From Kribbella sandramycini (lineage in GTDB: Bacteria; Actinomycetota; Actinomycetes; Propionibacteriales; Kribbellaceae): DNA of 64,000 bases. Position numbers and translations under genes: made by a program. This document shows positions 9,628 to 18,892 of this stretch, piece by piece (within the stretch, counting starts at the first letter, position 1; each line of letters opens with the position of its first letter). Location of the stretch: positions 1,550,001 through 1,614,000 of the forward strand of contig NZ_JABJRC010000001.1 in NCBI RefSeq assembly GCF_013131805.1. The letters run 5' to 3'. A model generated the notes under the pieces. That model did no database searches and was not told where the DNA came from. It was given only the letters and a program-made list of their open reading frames with translations.

Positions 9628-9651
9628 TAACCGGACGCTTCCGTCCGCTTA
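9628..9651. promoter_or_regulatory. Dyad operator candidate between hmgA and fahA operons
   Basis: TAAcCGGACG (9628-9637) is mirrored by CGTCCGcTTA (9642-9651) with a CTTC centre, so 9 of 10 positions per arm match. A partial third half-site, CATCCGTTA, follows at 9659-9667. It is centred in the divergent spacer. The cognate regulator is not known; the IclR protein at 22755 is one candidate. Confidence 0.55.
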
Positions 9652-9678
9652 CCGAAAGCATCCGTTAGGCTCGGGGCC

Positions 9679-10517
9679 ATGTCAACCGTCTCTGCCCTGT
9701 ACCGGCGCCTGGTCGACGATGCGGCGATGTTCCCGCCCGGCGACCTGCCGCTGACCGCGGCCGTCCCCGCGCATCACGACCACCACAGTGCGCCGTACGC
9801 CGAGCTGGTGGGCGCTTTCGTCTGCACCGACGAGGAGCTGCCCAAGGTCGCCGAGACCACCGCTGCTCCGCTGCGCGTCGCAGTGGTGATCACCGGCGGC
9901 GCCGGCGGGATCGAGCCCGCGGTCCGCTGGGCCGAGCGCTCCCCCGCGCTCGAGCTGGCCGCGGTCGAGGTCCGGCTCCGCGACGAGGGCGACCTGGCGC
10001 GGAACGCGCTGCGCGTCGTCCGCGCGGCCGAAGACTGCCTCGACGACCAGGCCGTGTACGTCGAGACCGGGCTGGACGGCGCCTGGGAGCAGGCGCTCGA
10101 CGCGGTCGCCGAGGCCGGGTACGCCGCCAAACTCCGTACCGGCGGCCTCGACGCACACCTCTTCCCGACCCCCAACCAGGTCGCCGCCTTCATCACGGCC
10201 TGCCTGGATCGCGAAGTCCCGTTCAAATGCACAGCCGGCCTGCACAACGCCGTCCGGCACACCGACCCGGCGACCGGCTTCGAGCACCACGGCTTCCTGA
10301 ACGTCCTGCTCGCCACCCGAGCCTCCCTGGACGGCGCCGCCCACTCCGAACTGGTCGACCTGCTCACCCTGCAGGACGGCGCACAGCTCGCCGACCGCGC
10401 CCGTGCACTGACCGACCAGCAGGCGGAGGGCACCCGTCGCTGGTTCACCTCGTTCGGCTCCTGCAGCATCGACGAACCGCGGCACGACCTGGCCGCCTTG
10501 AACTTGATGGAGAACCT

Positions 10518-10521
<4 letters not shown>
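9679..10521 (+). CDS. Conserved protein of unknown function in homogentisate catabolism, probable TIM-barrel-like fold
   Basis: A 280-residue cytoplasmic protein, translationally coupled to fahA (GTGA overlap at 10518-10521) and divergent from hmgA. It has no signal or membrane helix. Successive hydrophobic strands ending in polar residues (GAFVCTDEE, RVAVVITGG, AAVEVRL, AVYVETGLDG, AAKLRTGG, PFKCTAGLHNAVRH, HGFLNVLLA) suggest a TIM barrel with a ligand pocket at the strand ends. Two cysteines sit in striking motifs, PFKCTAGLH and FGSCSIDEP, and the N-terminus carries DDAAMFPPG. The cluster lacks a glutathione-S-transferase-type maleylacetoacetate isomerase, so this protein is a candidate for that step or a related one. 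That role is inference only. Confidence 0.8.
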
Positions 10522-11663
<1,142 letters not shown>

Positions 11664-11738
11664 CAATCGACGAGTAATCCTGTTCATAACTGTTCGTTTC
11701 TCTTGACGAGTTTGCGGTTACGTGCGAACTTCGTCGGC

Positions 11739-14700
11739 ATGAAACGTTCAGTGGGGTGTGGAGTGCTGACCGGAGCGCTCGTCGCCGGGGTCCTGATCGT
11801 GCCCGTGGGCGCGCAGGCGGCCGGCGACCTGACGCTGCGGTCCCGGGAGCTGACGGTCACCGTGGGAGCCGATTTCCCGCGGGTGATCAAGTACGTCGAC
11901 AACGCGTCCGGCCAGGCCCTCGCGGGCCGGGCCGAGCCGTTGTCGTCGGTGACCATCGACGGGACGGCGCGGGTCGCGCACCTCGCGGCGACGCCGACCG
12001 TCCGCGGCGGGACGGCGTCGTACCGGCTCGCGTTCGACGCGCTGCCCGGGGTCGAGCTGGATGCCAGCCTGAGCCTGACCGGCCGGGTGACGACGTTCCG
12101 GATCGACGCCGTCCGGGACACCGAGACCAGCCGCGTGCACACGATCGACATCCCGGACCACGACCTGGTCTCGGTGGCGAGCACGGACACCGGCGCGACG
12201 ACCGCCTTCACCACCCTCGACCCGGACTCGACGCGGACCGCCGACAAGGTCACGCCGGTCACGGCCGCCACCCCGGCCGACCCGGCCGCCGTCGGCGCGG
12301 CGTACGCGTTCGTGAACACCAGCGGGCTCGCCGCCGGGATCGAGTCGAACTCGGTCTACGACAAACCCTCCGGGCAGTCCGTGGACGACGGCGCCCGGTT
12401 CTGGCACCGCGCGCGGAAGGGCGCCGACGGCAGCACCCGGGTCGGCGTCTGGAGCGGTCAATGGACGCACCGCGCCGACACCGCGCCGTACACCGAGCCG
12501 TTGCCCTGGGCAAAGGTCGTCGTGACGCCGGACGCGAACCAGGACCGGACGGTCGACTGGCAGGACGGCGCGGTCGCGTTCCGCTCGATCATGACCGAGC
12601 CGCAGGGCGGCGACGAGGTCAAGAACCGGGTCATCACGCATATCCCGTTCAACTTCGCCAGCCAGGCGACGCATCCGTTCCTGCGCACGCTGGACGACGT
12701 CAAGCGGATCTCGCTGGCGACCGACAACCTCGGCCAGATGGCGATCCTGAAGGGCTACGGCTCGGAGGGTCACGACTCCGCGCACCCCGACTACGGCGGC
12801 AACTACAACCAGCGCGCCGGCGGGTTGACCGACCTGAACAAGCTGCTCGCCAAGGGCAAAAGCTGGAACACCAGCTTCGGCGTCCACGTGAACGCGACCG
12901 AGTCCTACCCGGAGGCGAACGCCTTCAGCGAGGATCTGGTCGACAAGACCGCGAAGGGCTGGAACTGGCTCAACCAGAGCTACTACATCAAGCAGCGGCC
13001 GGATCTTGCCTCGGGCAACATTGTGAACCGCTTCCAGCAGCTGCGCGACGAGACCGATGAAAACCTCAAGCAGCTCTACATCGACGTGTACTACCAGTCC
13101 GGCTGGCTCGCCGACGGCCTGACCCGGCAGCTCGCCGAGCAGGGCTGGCAGATCTCGACCGAATGGGCAGATCGGCACGAGCGGACGTCGCTCTGGTCGC
13201 ACTGGGCCACCGATCTCGATTACGGCGGCGCGACCAACAAGGGCCTGAACTCGAAGATCATCCGGTTCGTCCGCAACCACGAGAAGGACGTCTGGAACAA
13301 CGACCCGATCCTGGGCCAGGCCGGCCTGGTCGAGTTCGAGGGCTGGACCGGCGAGGTCGACTGGAACAAGTTCTACGCGAACATCTGGAAGCAGAACCTG
13401 CCCACCAAGTTCGCGCAGCAGCAGAAGATCGTCGACTGGAACGACGGCGAGATCACCTTCACCGGCGGCGTCCGCGGCGCGGTCGAGAGCGGCAAGCGTG
13501 CCCTGTACGTCGGCGACGCCAAGGTGCTCGACGGCGACAAGTACCTGCTCCCCTGGGACGGCAACAAGAAGCTCTACCACTACAACCCAGCCGGTGGCAG
13601 CACGACCTGGAAGGTTCCGAGCACGCTGGCGTACGCCCCGAAGTTCGGCGTCTACAAGCTGACCGACACCGGCCGCGTCCAGGTCGGAACGGTTCCGGTA
13701 CGCCGGGGCGCGGTCACGCTCGACGCGGTGGCCGGACAGCCCTACGTGCTCTACCCGATCGCGGCCCCGAAGCCGAAGGCGGCGAACTGGGGTGACGGCA
13801 GCCACCTGCAGGACCCCGGCTTCAACGCCGGCAACCTGACCGCGTGGAACGCGACCGGCGGCGCCACGATCGACACCCTGGCCAACGGCCAGCATGTCGC
13901 CGCACTCGGCACCCGCGCATCCGGACTCCGGCAGCGGATCACCGGCCTGACCCGCGGCAAGACCTACAGCGCCTCGGCCTGGATCGAGGTCGAGCCCGGT
14001 AAGACCCGCCCGACCACGATCACCGCGGACGGCGTCCGGAACACCGTCAACCGGTCCACCGCGAAGAACCAGGTGGCCGCCGACGACAAGCACGGCGCCA
14101 ACTACCAGCGCGCCCGGGTCGTCTTCACCGCCAAGGGATCCACGGCTGAGCTCAGCATCGGCGCCGCCGCTGGTGACGCGAAAGTCCGGATCGATGACGC
14201 CCGGGTGATCGAGACGACCAAACCGGCTGCTGGTCTCGTCGACGATTTCGAGAACGTCGATCAGGGCTGGGGCCCGTTCCTCAAGGGCGACGCCGGTGGC
14301 GTCACCGATCCGCGGACCGTTCTGGCGCGCAAGCACGCGCCGTACACGCAGGCCGGCTGGAACGGCAAGCTGGTCGACGATGTACTCGGCGGCGAGTGGT
14401 CGCTCAAGTCGCACGAGGAGAACGCAGGGCTGGTCTACCGGACGGCGCCGTGGACGGTGAACTTCCAGACCGGGCACAAGTACCAGGTCAGCTTCGACTA
14501 CGCGAGCGGCCGGGCCGGTCAGTACGCATGGGTCCGCGGCGTCGACCGGCCGGATTCGGTCGAGGTGAACGCCACTCCGATCGGCGAGCAGCGGACGAAG
14601 GCGAAGTTCGAGCAGACGTTCGTCGCCGGTTGCGGCGGCGACAACTGGGTCGGGCTGCGCAAACTGTCCGCCGGTGGCGATCAGGCCGACTTCGTCATCG

Positions 14701-15488
14701 ACAACTTCGCGGTCACCGATCTCGGTCCGGCCTCCGAACCCGCCGACTGCACCTCGGTCGCGGTGACCGGGACCAACGGGCTGGTCTCCGGCGAGGCGAA
14801 CACCGTCACGACGACGTTCACCAACAACGACGTCGTTGCGGCGAGCAACATCACGCTCGGGCTGACCGGCCCGGCCGGATGGACCGTGGCTGCCAGCTCA
14901 CCGGCAACGCATGTCTCGGTCGCCGCCGGCGCAACTGTGCAGACCACCTGGGACGTCACTCCCCCAGCCGGAACGCCGGAGGGGAAGTATGTGCTGACGG
15001 CAACGGGTGGTCAGGCGACCAGCACCGCGGAAGCGACCGTACTACCGCCGGGAATCGTGCCGCAGTCCCGGATCAAGGTCGCTGACGTCAGCAGCCAGGA
15101 CACCGCCACCGGCGGTGCCGCGACCGAAGCACTGGACGGAAACCCCAGCACCATCTGGCATTCCGCCTGGTCCCAGGGCACGCCGGCCACGTTCCCGCAC
15201 CACGTCACACTCGACCTCGGCACGGCGTACCAGGTCAACGGATTCAGCTACCTGCCGCGCCAGTCCGGCACCAACGGCATGTTCAAGGGCTACGAGCTCT
15301 ACGTCAGCCCCGACGGCCAGAACTGGGGCACGCCGGTCGCCACCGGCCAGTTCCCGAACTCGACCGCCGTCCAGCGGATCGACTTCACCGCCAAGGCCGG
15401 ACGGTACGTGAAGTTCGTCGGCACGAGTTCGCTGAACGGCGCGATCTTCGGCTCCGCGGCGGAGTTCAACGTCTACGGAACCCGTTAG
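11739..15488 (+). CDS. Secreted endo-alpha-N-acetylgalactosaminidase (GH101) with NEW3-like and F5/8 C modules
   Basis: A 1249-residue secreted glycosidase predicted to release the core-1 disaccharide (Gal-beta-1,3-GalNAc) from O-glycosylated Ser/Thr. A signal peptide (to about residue 27, VGAQAA) precedes an N-terminal beta-sandwich and a (beta/alpha)8 core. Asp449 in LYIDVYYQSGW matches the GH101 nucleophile and Glu475 in ISTEWADRHE is the likely acid/base. Galactose-binding-like modules at about 690-1000 and a NEW3-type domain (about 1010-1100, LTGPAGWTV) follow, then an F5/8 type C/CBM32 domain (about 1110-1249). ATG 11739 was chosen because it begins the signal peptide. A perfect bidirectional terminator follows. 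Confidence 0.86.
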   Translation: MKRSVGCGVLTGALVAGVLIVPVGAQAAGDLTLRSRELTVTVGADFPRVIKYVDNASGQALAGRAEPLSSVTIDGTARVAHLAATPTVRGGTASYRLAFDALPGVELDASLSLTGRVTTFRIDAVRDTETSRVHTIDIPDHDLVSVASTDTGATTAFTTLDPDSTRTADKVTPVTAATPADPAAVGAAYAFVNTSGLAAGIESNSVYDKPSGQSVDDGARFWHRARKGADGSTRVGVWSGQWTHRADTAPYTEPLPWAKVVVTPDANQDRTVDWQDGAVAFRSIMTEPQGGDEVKNRVITHIPFNFASQATHPFLRTLDDVKRISLATDNLGQMAILKGYGSEGHDSAHPDYGGNYNQRAGGLTDLNKLLAKGKSWNTSFGVHVNATESYPEANAFSEDLVDKTAKGWNWLNQSYYIKQRPDLASGNIVNRFQQLRDETDENLKQLYIDVYYQSGWLADGLTRQLAEQGWQISTEWADRHERTSLWSHWATDLDYGGATNKGLNSKIIRFVRNHEKDVWNNDPILGQAGLVEFEGWTGEVDWNKFYANIWKQNLPTKFAQQQKIVDWNDGEITFTGGVRGAVESGKRALYVGDAKVLDGDKYLLPWDGNKKLYHYNPAGGSTTWKVPSTLAYAPKFGVYKLTDTGRVQVGTVPVRRGAVTLDAVAGQPYVLYPIAAPKPKAANWGDGSHLQDPGFNAGNLTAWNATGGATIDTLANGQHVAALGTRASGLRQRITGLTRGKTYSASAWIEVEPGKTRPTTITADGVRNTVNRSTAKNQVAADDKHGANYQRARVVFTAKGSTAELSIGAAAGDAKVRIDDARVIETTKPAAGLVDDFENVDQGWGPFLKGDAGGVTDPRTVLARKHAPYTQAGWNGKLVDDVLGGEWSLKSHEENAGLVYRTAPWTVNFQTGHKYQVSFDYASGRAGQYAWVRGVDRPDSVEVNATPIGEQRTKAKFEQTFVAGCGGDNWVGLRKLSAGGDQADFVIDNFAVTDLGPASEPADCTSVAVTGTNGLVSGEANTVTTTFTNNDVVAASNITLGLTGPAGWTVAASSPATHVSVAAGATVQTTWDVTPPAGTPEGKYVLTATGGQATSTAEATVLPPGIVPQSRIKVADVSSQDTATGGAATEALDGNPSTIWHSAWSQGTPATFPHHVTLDLGTAYQVNGFSYLPRQSGTNGMFKGYELYVSPDGQNWGTPVATGQFPNSTAVQRIDFTAKAGRYVKFVGTSSLNGAIFGSAAEFNVYGTR

Positions 15489-15495
15489 AAACAAC

Positions 15496-15537
15496 AAGCG
15501 GCGCTCGACTCTTCCCCTGGAGAGTCGAGCGCCGCTT
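15496..15537. terminator. Bidirectional terminator between convergent genes
   Basis: A perfect 17-base stem, AAGCGGCGCTCGACTCT (15496-15512) with AGAGTCGAGCGCCGCTT (15521-15537), has an 8-base loop. It lies 7 bases after the GH101 stop and 6 bases from the stop of the convergent secreted-protein gene, so it serves both strands. Confidence 0.9.
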
Positions 15538-15543
15538 GGCGGA

Positions 15544-15957
15544 TCACTTGGTGATCGTGACGTTCACCGCGGCGCTGGCGGTCTTGGCCGAGAGGACGCG
15601 GAACTTGTTGACGCCGACGCGGCCGCTCTGCACCCAGACGGAGTAGGTGGACTTCGCGGTCACCTTGGTGGTGGCCGGGAAGTTGACCCACTTGCCGTTC
15701 TCGAAGCGCTGCACCTGAACGACGGTGTTCTTGGCGATACCCGTGGTCTTGCCGCTGAAGGACACCTTGGCCCAGGCCTTCGCGGTGGCCTTGTCCGACT
15801 TGATCGTGATCGTCTTGACGGCGACCGGAGCGGCGACCGGCTGTGTGACGGCGGCGTTGGCCTGCAGCGCGCCGGCGACACCGAAGCCGGTGGCGGCGAG
15901 TGCGACACCCGCGACGGTGGCGGCGGTACGGCGGACGAACTGCGCACGGTTCAACAT
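15544..15957 (-). CDS. Small secreted beta-rich protein
   Basis: A 137-residue exported protein with a twin-arginine-type signal (FVRRTAATVAGVALAATGFG, cleavage after ANA near residue 35). The mature 100 residues are Ser/Thr/Lys-rich: VKTITIKSDKATAKAWAKVSF, TGIAKNTVVQVQRFENGKWV, STYSVWVQSGRVGVNKFRV. This is the alternating pattern of an Ig-like extracellular domain (SH3- or bacterial-Ig-like 'FENGKW.....T' repeats). No catalytic residues are evident. GAGGGG lies 11 bases before the ATG. It is possibly a cell-surface or matrix component. Confidence 0.72.
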   Translation of the reverse strand: MLNRAQFVRRTAATVAGVALAATGFGVAGALQANAAVTQPVAAPVAVKTITIKSDKATAKAWAKVSFSGKTTGIAKNTVVQVQRFENGKWVNFPATTKVTAKSTYSVWVQSGRVGVNKFRVLSAKTASAAVNVTITK

Positions 15958-16041
15958 GATTCTGGTTCCCCTCGTTGCTTTCTTCAGGCCCTCGGTGAGC
16001 CTTCCGCAAGAAGAGACGCCCTGACTCGGCAAGAGGTTGTG

Positions 16042-17283
16042 TTACAGCTCTGTCTCAAGCGCCGGCAGCACCAGACGGGCCATTGCGCCGCCGCTCGGCG
16101 CCGTGCCGAAGGTCAGCTCCGCGCCGAGGACTTTCGCATGCCCGGCGGCGATCGTCAGACCCAGACCGTGGCCGACGCCGCGCTCGGCCATCCCGGAGCG
16201 GAACCGGCGTGGGCCCTCGGCAATCAGTTCCTCGGGGTAGCCGTTGCCGTGGTCAACGACCTCGACGACCCGGCCGTTGACCGTCACCTCGATCGGCGGC
16301 CGGCCGTGCCGCAGGCCGTTGACGATCAGGTTGGCCAGGATCCGCTCGATCCGGCGGGAGTCGGTCGAGACGGTCTCGTCCTTGCCGTTCAGCTCGACGA
16401 CGACGTCGTCCGGCGCGAGCGCCTGCTGCATCCGCAGCCGGGCCACCGCCGAGCCGACGAACGCGCCCAGGCCGACCAGCTCCAGATCGGCCTGCTCGAC
16501 GCCGGAGTCGAACCGGGCGATCTCCAGCAGGTCCTCGACGAGGCGGCGCAGCACCTTCGCCCGGTCCCGGACGAGCTCACTCGGCCGGCCAGGCGGCAGC
16601 AGCTCGGCGGCGGTGGTCAGCCCGGTGACCGGCGTCCGCAGATCGTGCGCGACATCCGCGGTGAAACGCCGCTCGGCCTCCAGCTGACCGCGCAGCGAGC
16701 TGGCCATCGTGTCCAGCGCGGCAGCCAGCGCAGAGACCTCGTCCTTGCCCTTGCCGACGGCTTCGGTCGCGGACGCGTCGAGATCACCGGCGGCAATCTG
16801 CCGCGCCGTCCCCGCGACCGCGACGATCCGTTTGGACAGCCCGCCGGCCAGGATGACGCTGACCAGCGCGACCAGCCCGACCGTGCCGAGCCCGCCGACC
16901 AGCAACGCCTGCTGCAGCGCGCGCATCGAGTCGTCGGTGCTCTCGTAGTCCTGCACGATCGACAGGATGTTGCCGTCCTTGACGCCGACCGCGGCCCACA
17001 TCTTCGCGTTCGGCGATCCGGTCTTGAACGTCGCGCGCTTACCCTCCAGCACCGCCGACCGGAGCTGCGGCGGCAGCTCCGGGTCGTTCAGCTTCGCGTC
17101 GAAGACCGGGACGCCGCTGCGGTCGTAGCTCTGCGCCGCGACCCGGATCCGCTCGTCCGCGAAACTCCGCGTCCGATCCAGCCGCGCCGACTGGGCCTGC
17201 GTGTAGACCGCCACGCACAGCACCAGGATGGCGAGCGCCGAGACCAGCAGGAAGATGAGGCCGAGTTTCCCCCTCAGCCCCAC
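16042..17283 (-). CDS. Two-component sensor histidine kinase, CseC-like
   Basis: A 413-residue membrane kinase. TM1 (about 8-28) and TM2 (about 125-149) flank a 95-residue extracytoplasmic sensor region. A HAMP segment (about 150-203), a HisKA dimerisation helix with phospho-acceptor His213 (FTADVAHDLRTPVTGL) and an HATPase domain follow (N box ILANLIVNGLRHGR, G1 box VVDHGNGY, F/G2 region GVGHGLGLTIAAGHAKVL). The start is GTG 17283. It lies 165 bases downstream of its response regulator, and that gap holds a GGCGCCC hairpin. Together with the upstream lipoprotein it forms a set like Streptomyces cseA-cseB-cseC, which senses envelope stress. Confidence 0.9.
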   Translation of the reverse strand: MGLRGKLGLIFLLVSALAILVLCVAVYTQAQSARLDRTRSFADERIRVAAQSYDRSGVPVFDAKLNDPELPPQLRSAVLEGKRATFKTGSPNAKMWAAVGVKDGNILSIVQDYESTDDSMRALQQALLVGGLGTVGLVALVSVILAGGLSKRIVAVAGTARQIAAGDLDASATEAVGKGKDEVSALAAALDTMASSLRGQLEAERRFTADVAHDLRTPVTGLTTAAELLPPGRPSELVRDRAKVLRRLVEDLLEIARFDSGVEQADLELVGLGAFVGSAVARLRMQQALAPDDVVVELNGKDETVSTDSRRIERILANLIVNGLRHGRPPIEVTVNGRVVEVVDHGNGYPEELIAEGPRRFRSGMAERGVGHGLGLTIAAGHAKVLGAELTFGTAPSGGAMARLVLPALETEL

Positions 17284-17396
17284 AAGTGTCCTCCGCTCGG
17301 TGGCAGTGCGTCAGCTCCGGTGGTCAGGTGGGTGGATCGCAAGGCGGAGGAAGCGCTCGATGCGGTGTTCATCGTGCGCTTCCGACAACGCAGCGA

Positions 17397-17414
17397 GGCG
17401 CCCGCCTGGGCGCC
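17397..17414 (-). other. Hairpin in the response regulator-kinase spacer
   Basis: GGCGCCC (17397-17403) and GGGCGCC (17408-17414) form a 7-base stem with a GCCT loop. It lies in the 165-base spacer between the response regulator stop (17449) and the kinase start (17283). There is no U-tract, so attenuation, processing or mRNA stabilisation are all possible. I see no gene in the spacer. Confidence 0.4.
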
Positions 17415-17448
17415 GGAGATGGCGTGCTGACGCCGGGCGGCGGACACT

Positions 17449-18147
17449 CTAGGCCCGGAGCTTGTACCCGAAGCCGCGGACGGTCTCGATGCGGTCCGCG
17501 CCGATCTTGGTCCGCAGGCGCTGCAGGTGGACGTCGACCAGGCGGCCGTCACCACCCCATTCGTAGTCCCAGACGCGTTGCAGCAGGGTGGACCGGCTGA
17601 GCACGACGCCCGGGTTGTTCGCGAACTCGATCAGCAGCTTCAGCTCGGTCGGCGTCAGCTGGACGGTCTGGCCGCCGCGCCGGACCTCGAGGGCCTCGCG
17701 ATCCAGCTCCAGATCGCCGAAGGACTCCACGCCGGAGCCGGTGGCCGGGGCCGGCCGCTCCGGATCGGCGACCGCGCGCCGCAGCACCGCCCGCAGCCGG
17801 GCGACCAGCACCTGGGTGTCGAACGGCTTGGTCACGTAGTCGTCGGCGCCGGCCTCCAGCCCGAGGACGACGTCCAGCGCGTCACCGCGCGCGGAGACCA
17901 TCACGATCGGGACCGTGCTCGTCTCGCGGATCCGGCGGCACACCGAGATGCCGTCCAGGCCGGGGAGCATGATGTCGAGCATCACCACATCGGGCTGGAC
18001 CTTCTCGAAACGCTCGATCGCTTCCAGGCCGTCATCGGCCGTGGTCACGTCGTAGCCGTGGCGCTCGAGGGTCAATTGGGTCGCCTCACGGATCACCGCG
18101 TCGTCCTCGACCATGAGAATGCGCGCTGCCGGTTCTTCCGGTACCAC
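17449..18147 (-). CDS. OmpR-family response regulator, CseB-like
   Basis: A 232-residue regulator. The receiver domain is at residues 8-125 with acidic pocket Glu14/Asp15/Asp16 and phospho-acceptor Asp58 (VVMLDIMLPGLDG), Ser/Thr and Lys switch residues in MVSARGD and VTKPFD. The winged-helix domain is at about 135-230 (LTPTELKLLIEFANNPGVVLSR; VDVHLQRLRTKIG). VIREATQL and STVPIVM...GLEAGADDYVTKPFD match what I recall of Streptomyces CseB. The start is GTG 18147, 6 bases after the lipoprotein stop. No sigE homologue is adjacent, although in Streptomyces cseB controls sigE. Confidence 0.92.
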   Translation of the reverse strand: MVPEEPAARILMVEDDAVIREATQLTLERHGYDVTTADDGLEAIERFEKVQPDVVMLDIMLPGLDGISVCRRIRETSTVPIVMVSARGDALDVVLGLEAGADDYVTKPFDTQVLVARLRAVLRRAVADPERPAPATGSGVESFGDLELDREALEVRRGGQTVQLTPTELKLLIEFANNPGVVLSRSTLLQRVWDYEWGGDGRLVDVHLQRLRTKIGADRIETVRGFGYKLRA

Positions 18148-18153
18148 CGAACT

Positions 18154-18762
18154 TCAGTCTCCCTTTTGGTCCGTCGAGCTCAGCCTGACCATCTGTCGGC
18201 CGTTCCAACGGTAGACCTCCGCCTTGCTCCCCGAGGGGCAGCAGGGTCGGTCGTCCAACGTGAAGACCTTCCACTCGACCACCAGGTCGCCTTGCCGGCT
18301 GGCCCGGATCGTCGGCTGATCGACCTTCATACTCCAGATCCGCCGCGGACCAGGCGCGTCCAGCGCGATCAGGAAGGCGCCGAACACGAACTTGTCCAGG
18401 GTGTGGATGTAGACGACCTGCTGAGGAACACCACTGTGCATTACATCAACGGACGGACCCTGGCTGAGGCAACGCACAATCACGGTGCAATTCACGAGAA
18501 TGTCCCGCGACCAGGCGTCGAGCGCCTTGTCGGCCAGCAACTTTGTCCTGACCTGAGCCAGCGGCACGGTCTGCGCCGGGCTCTTCCGGACGCCGGGGCT
18601 CGAGCTGCTCGCCGGCGTCGGCGTGGCCGGACGCGTCACACTCGGCTCGACGGCCGGCTCGGCGCCCTCGACCCGGAGGCCGCCGCCGTTCGCGCAGCCG
18701 GACAGCACGGCCAGCGCGGTCGCGGCCGCGACGGCAGGAGCGAGCAGACGCCGCAGTCCCAT
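18154..18762 (-). CDS. Lipoprotein, CseA-like
   Basis: A 202-residue lipoprotein. The signal ends in the lipobox LSGC with Cys23 as the lipidated residue, followed by a flexible Gly/Thr/Pro/Ser-rich segment (to about residue 70) and a mixed domain containing DILVNCTVIVRCLSQG, VVYIHTLDKFVFGAFLIA and DLVVEWKVFTLDDRPCC. Start 18762 is preferred because AGGAGG lies 6 bases upstream. It is first in a lipoprotein-regulator-kinase operon, as in cseA-cseB-cseC, where CseA is an envelope modulator of SigE signalling. The analogy rests on gene order and type, not on clear sequence similarity of this protein. Confidence 0.78.
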   Translation of the reverse strand: MGLRRLLAPAVAAATALAVLSGCANGGGLRVEGAEPAVEPSVTRPATPTPASSSSPGVRKSPAQTVPLAQVRTKLLADKALDAWSRDILVNCTVIVRCLSQGPSVDVMHSGVPQQVVYIHTLDKFVFGAFLIALDAPGPRRIWSMKVDQPTIRASRQGDLVVEWKVFTLDDRPCCPSGSKAEVYRWNGRQMVRLSSTDQKGD

Positions 18763-18892
18763 AGGGCGCCTCCTACCCTGCCTCATCGATTCCCCCGACG
18801 GATTCAGACAACTGCCTTCCATAGTGCTGGCCGGACGTCACATTCGACGACCGCCAAGGTCGTTTGGCCTCGACAGTTCCATTGCGGTTGGG

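Noticed and set aside
11748..14477. A 909-codon minus-strand frame
   Set aside because: Antisense shadow of the GH101 gene; no domain or ribosome site.
17284..17448. A possible hidden gene or N-terminal extension of the kinase in the regulator-kinase spacer
   Set aside because: No in-frame start with a ribosome site, and the translation lacks membrane or sensor character.
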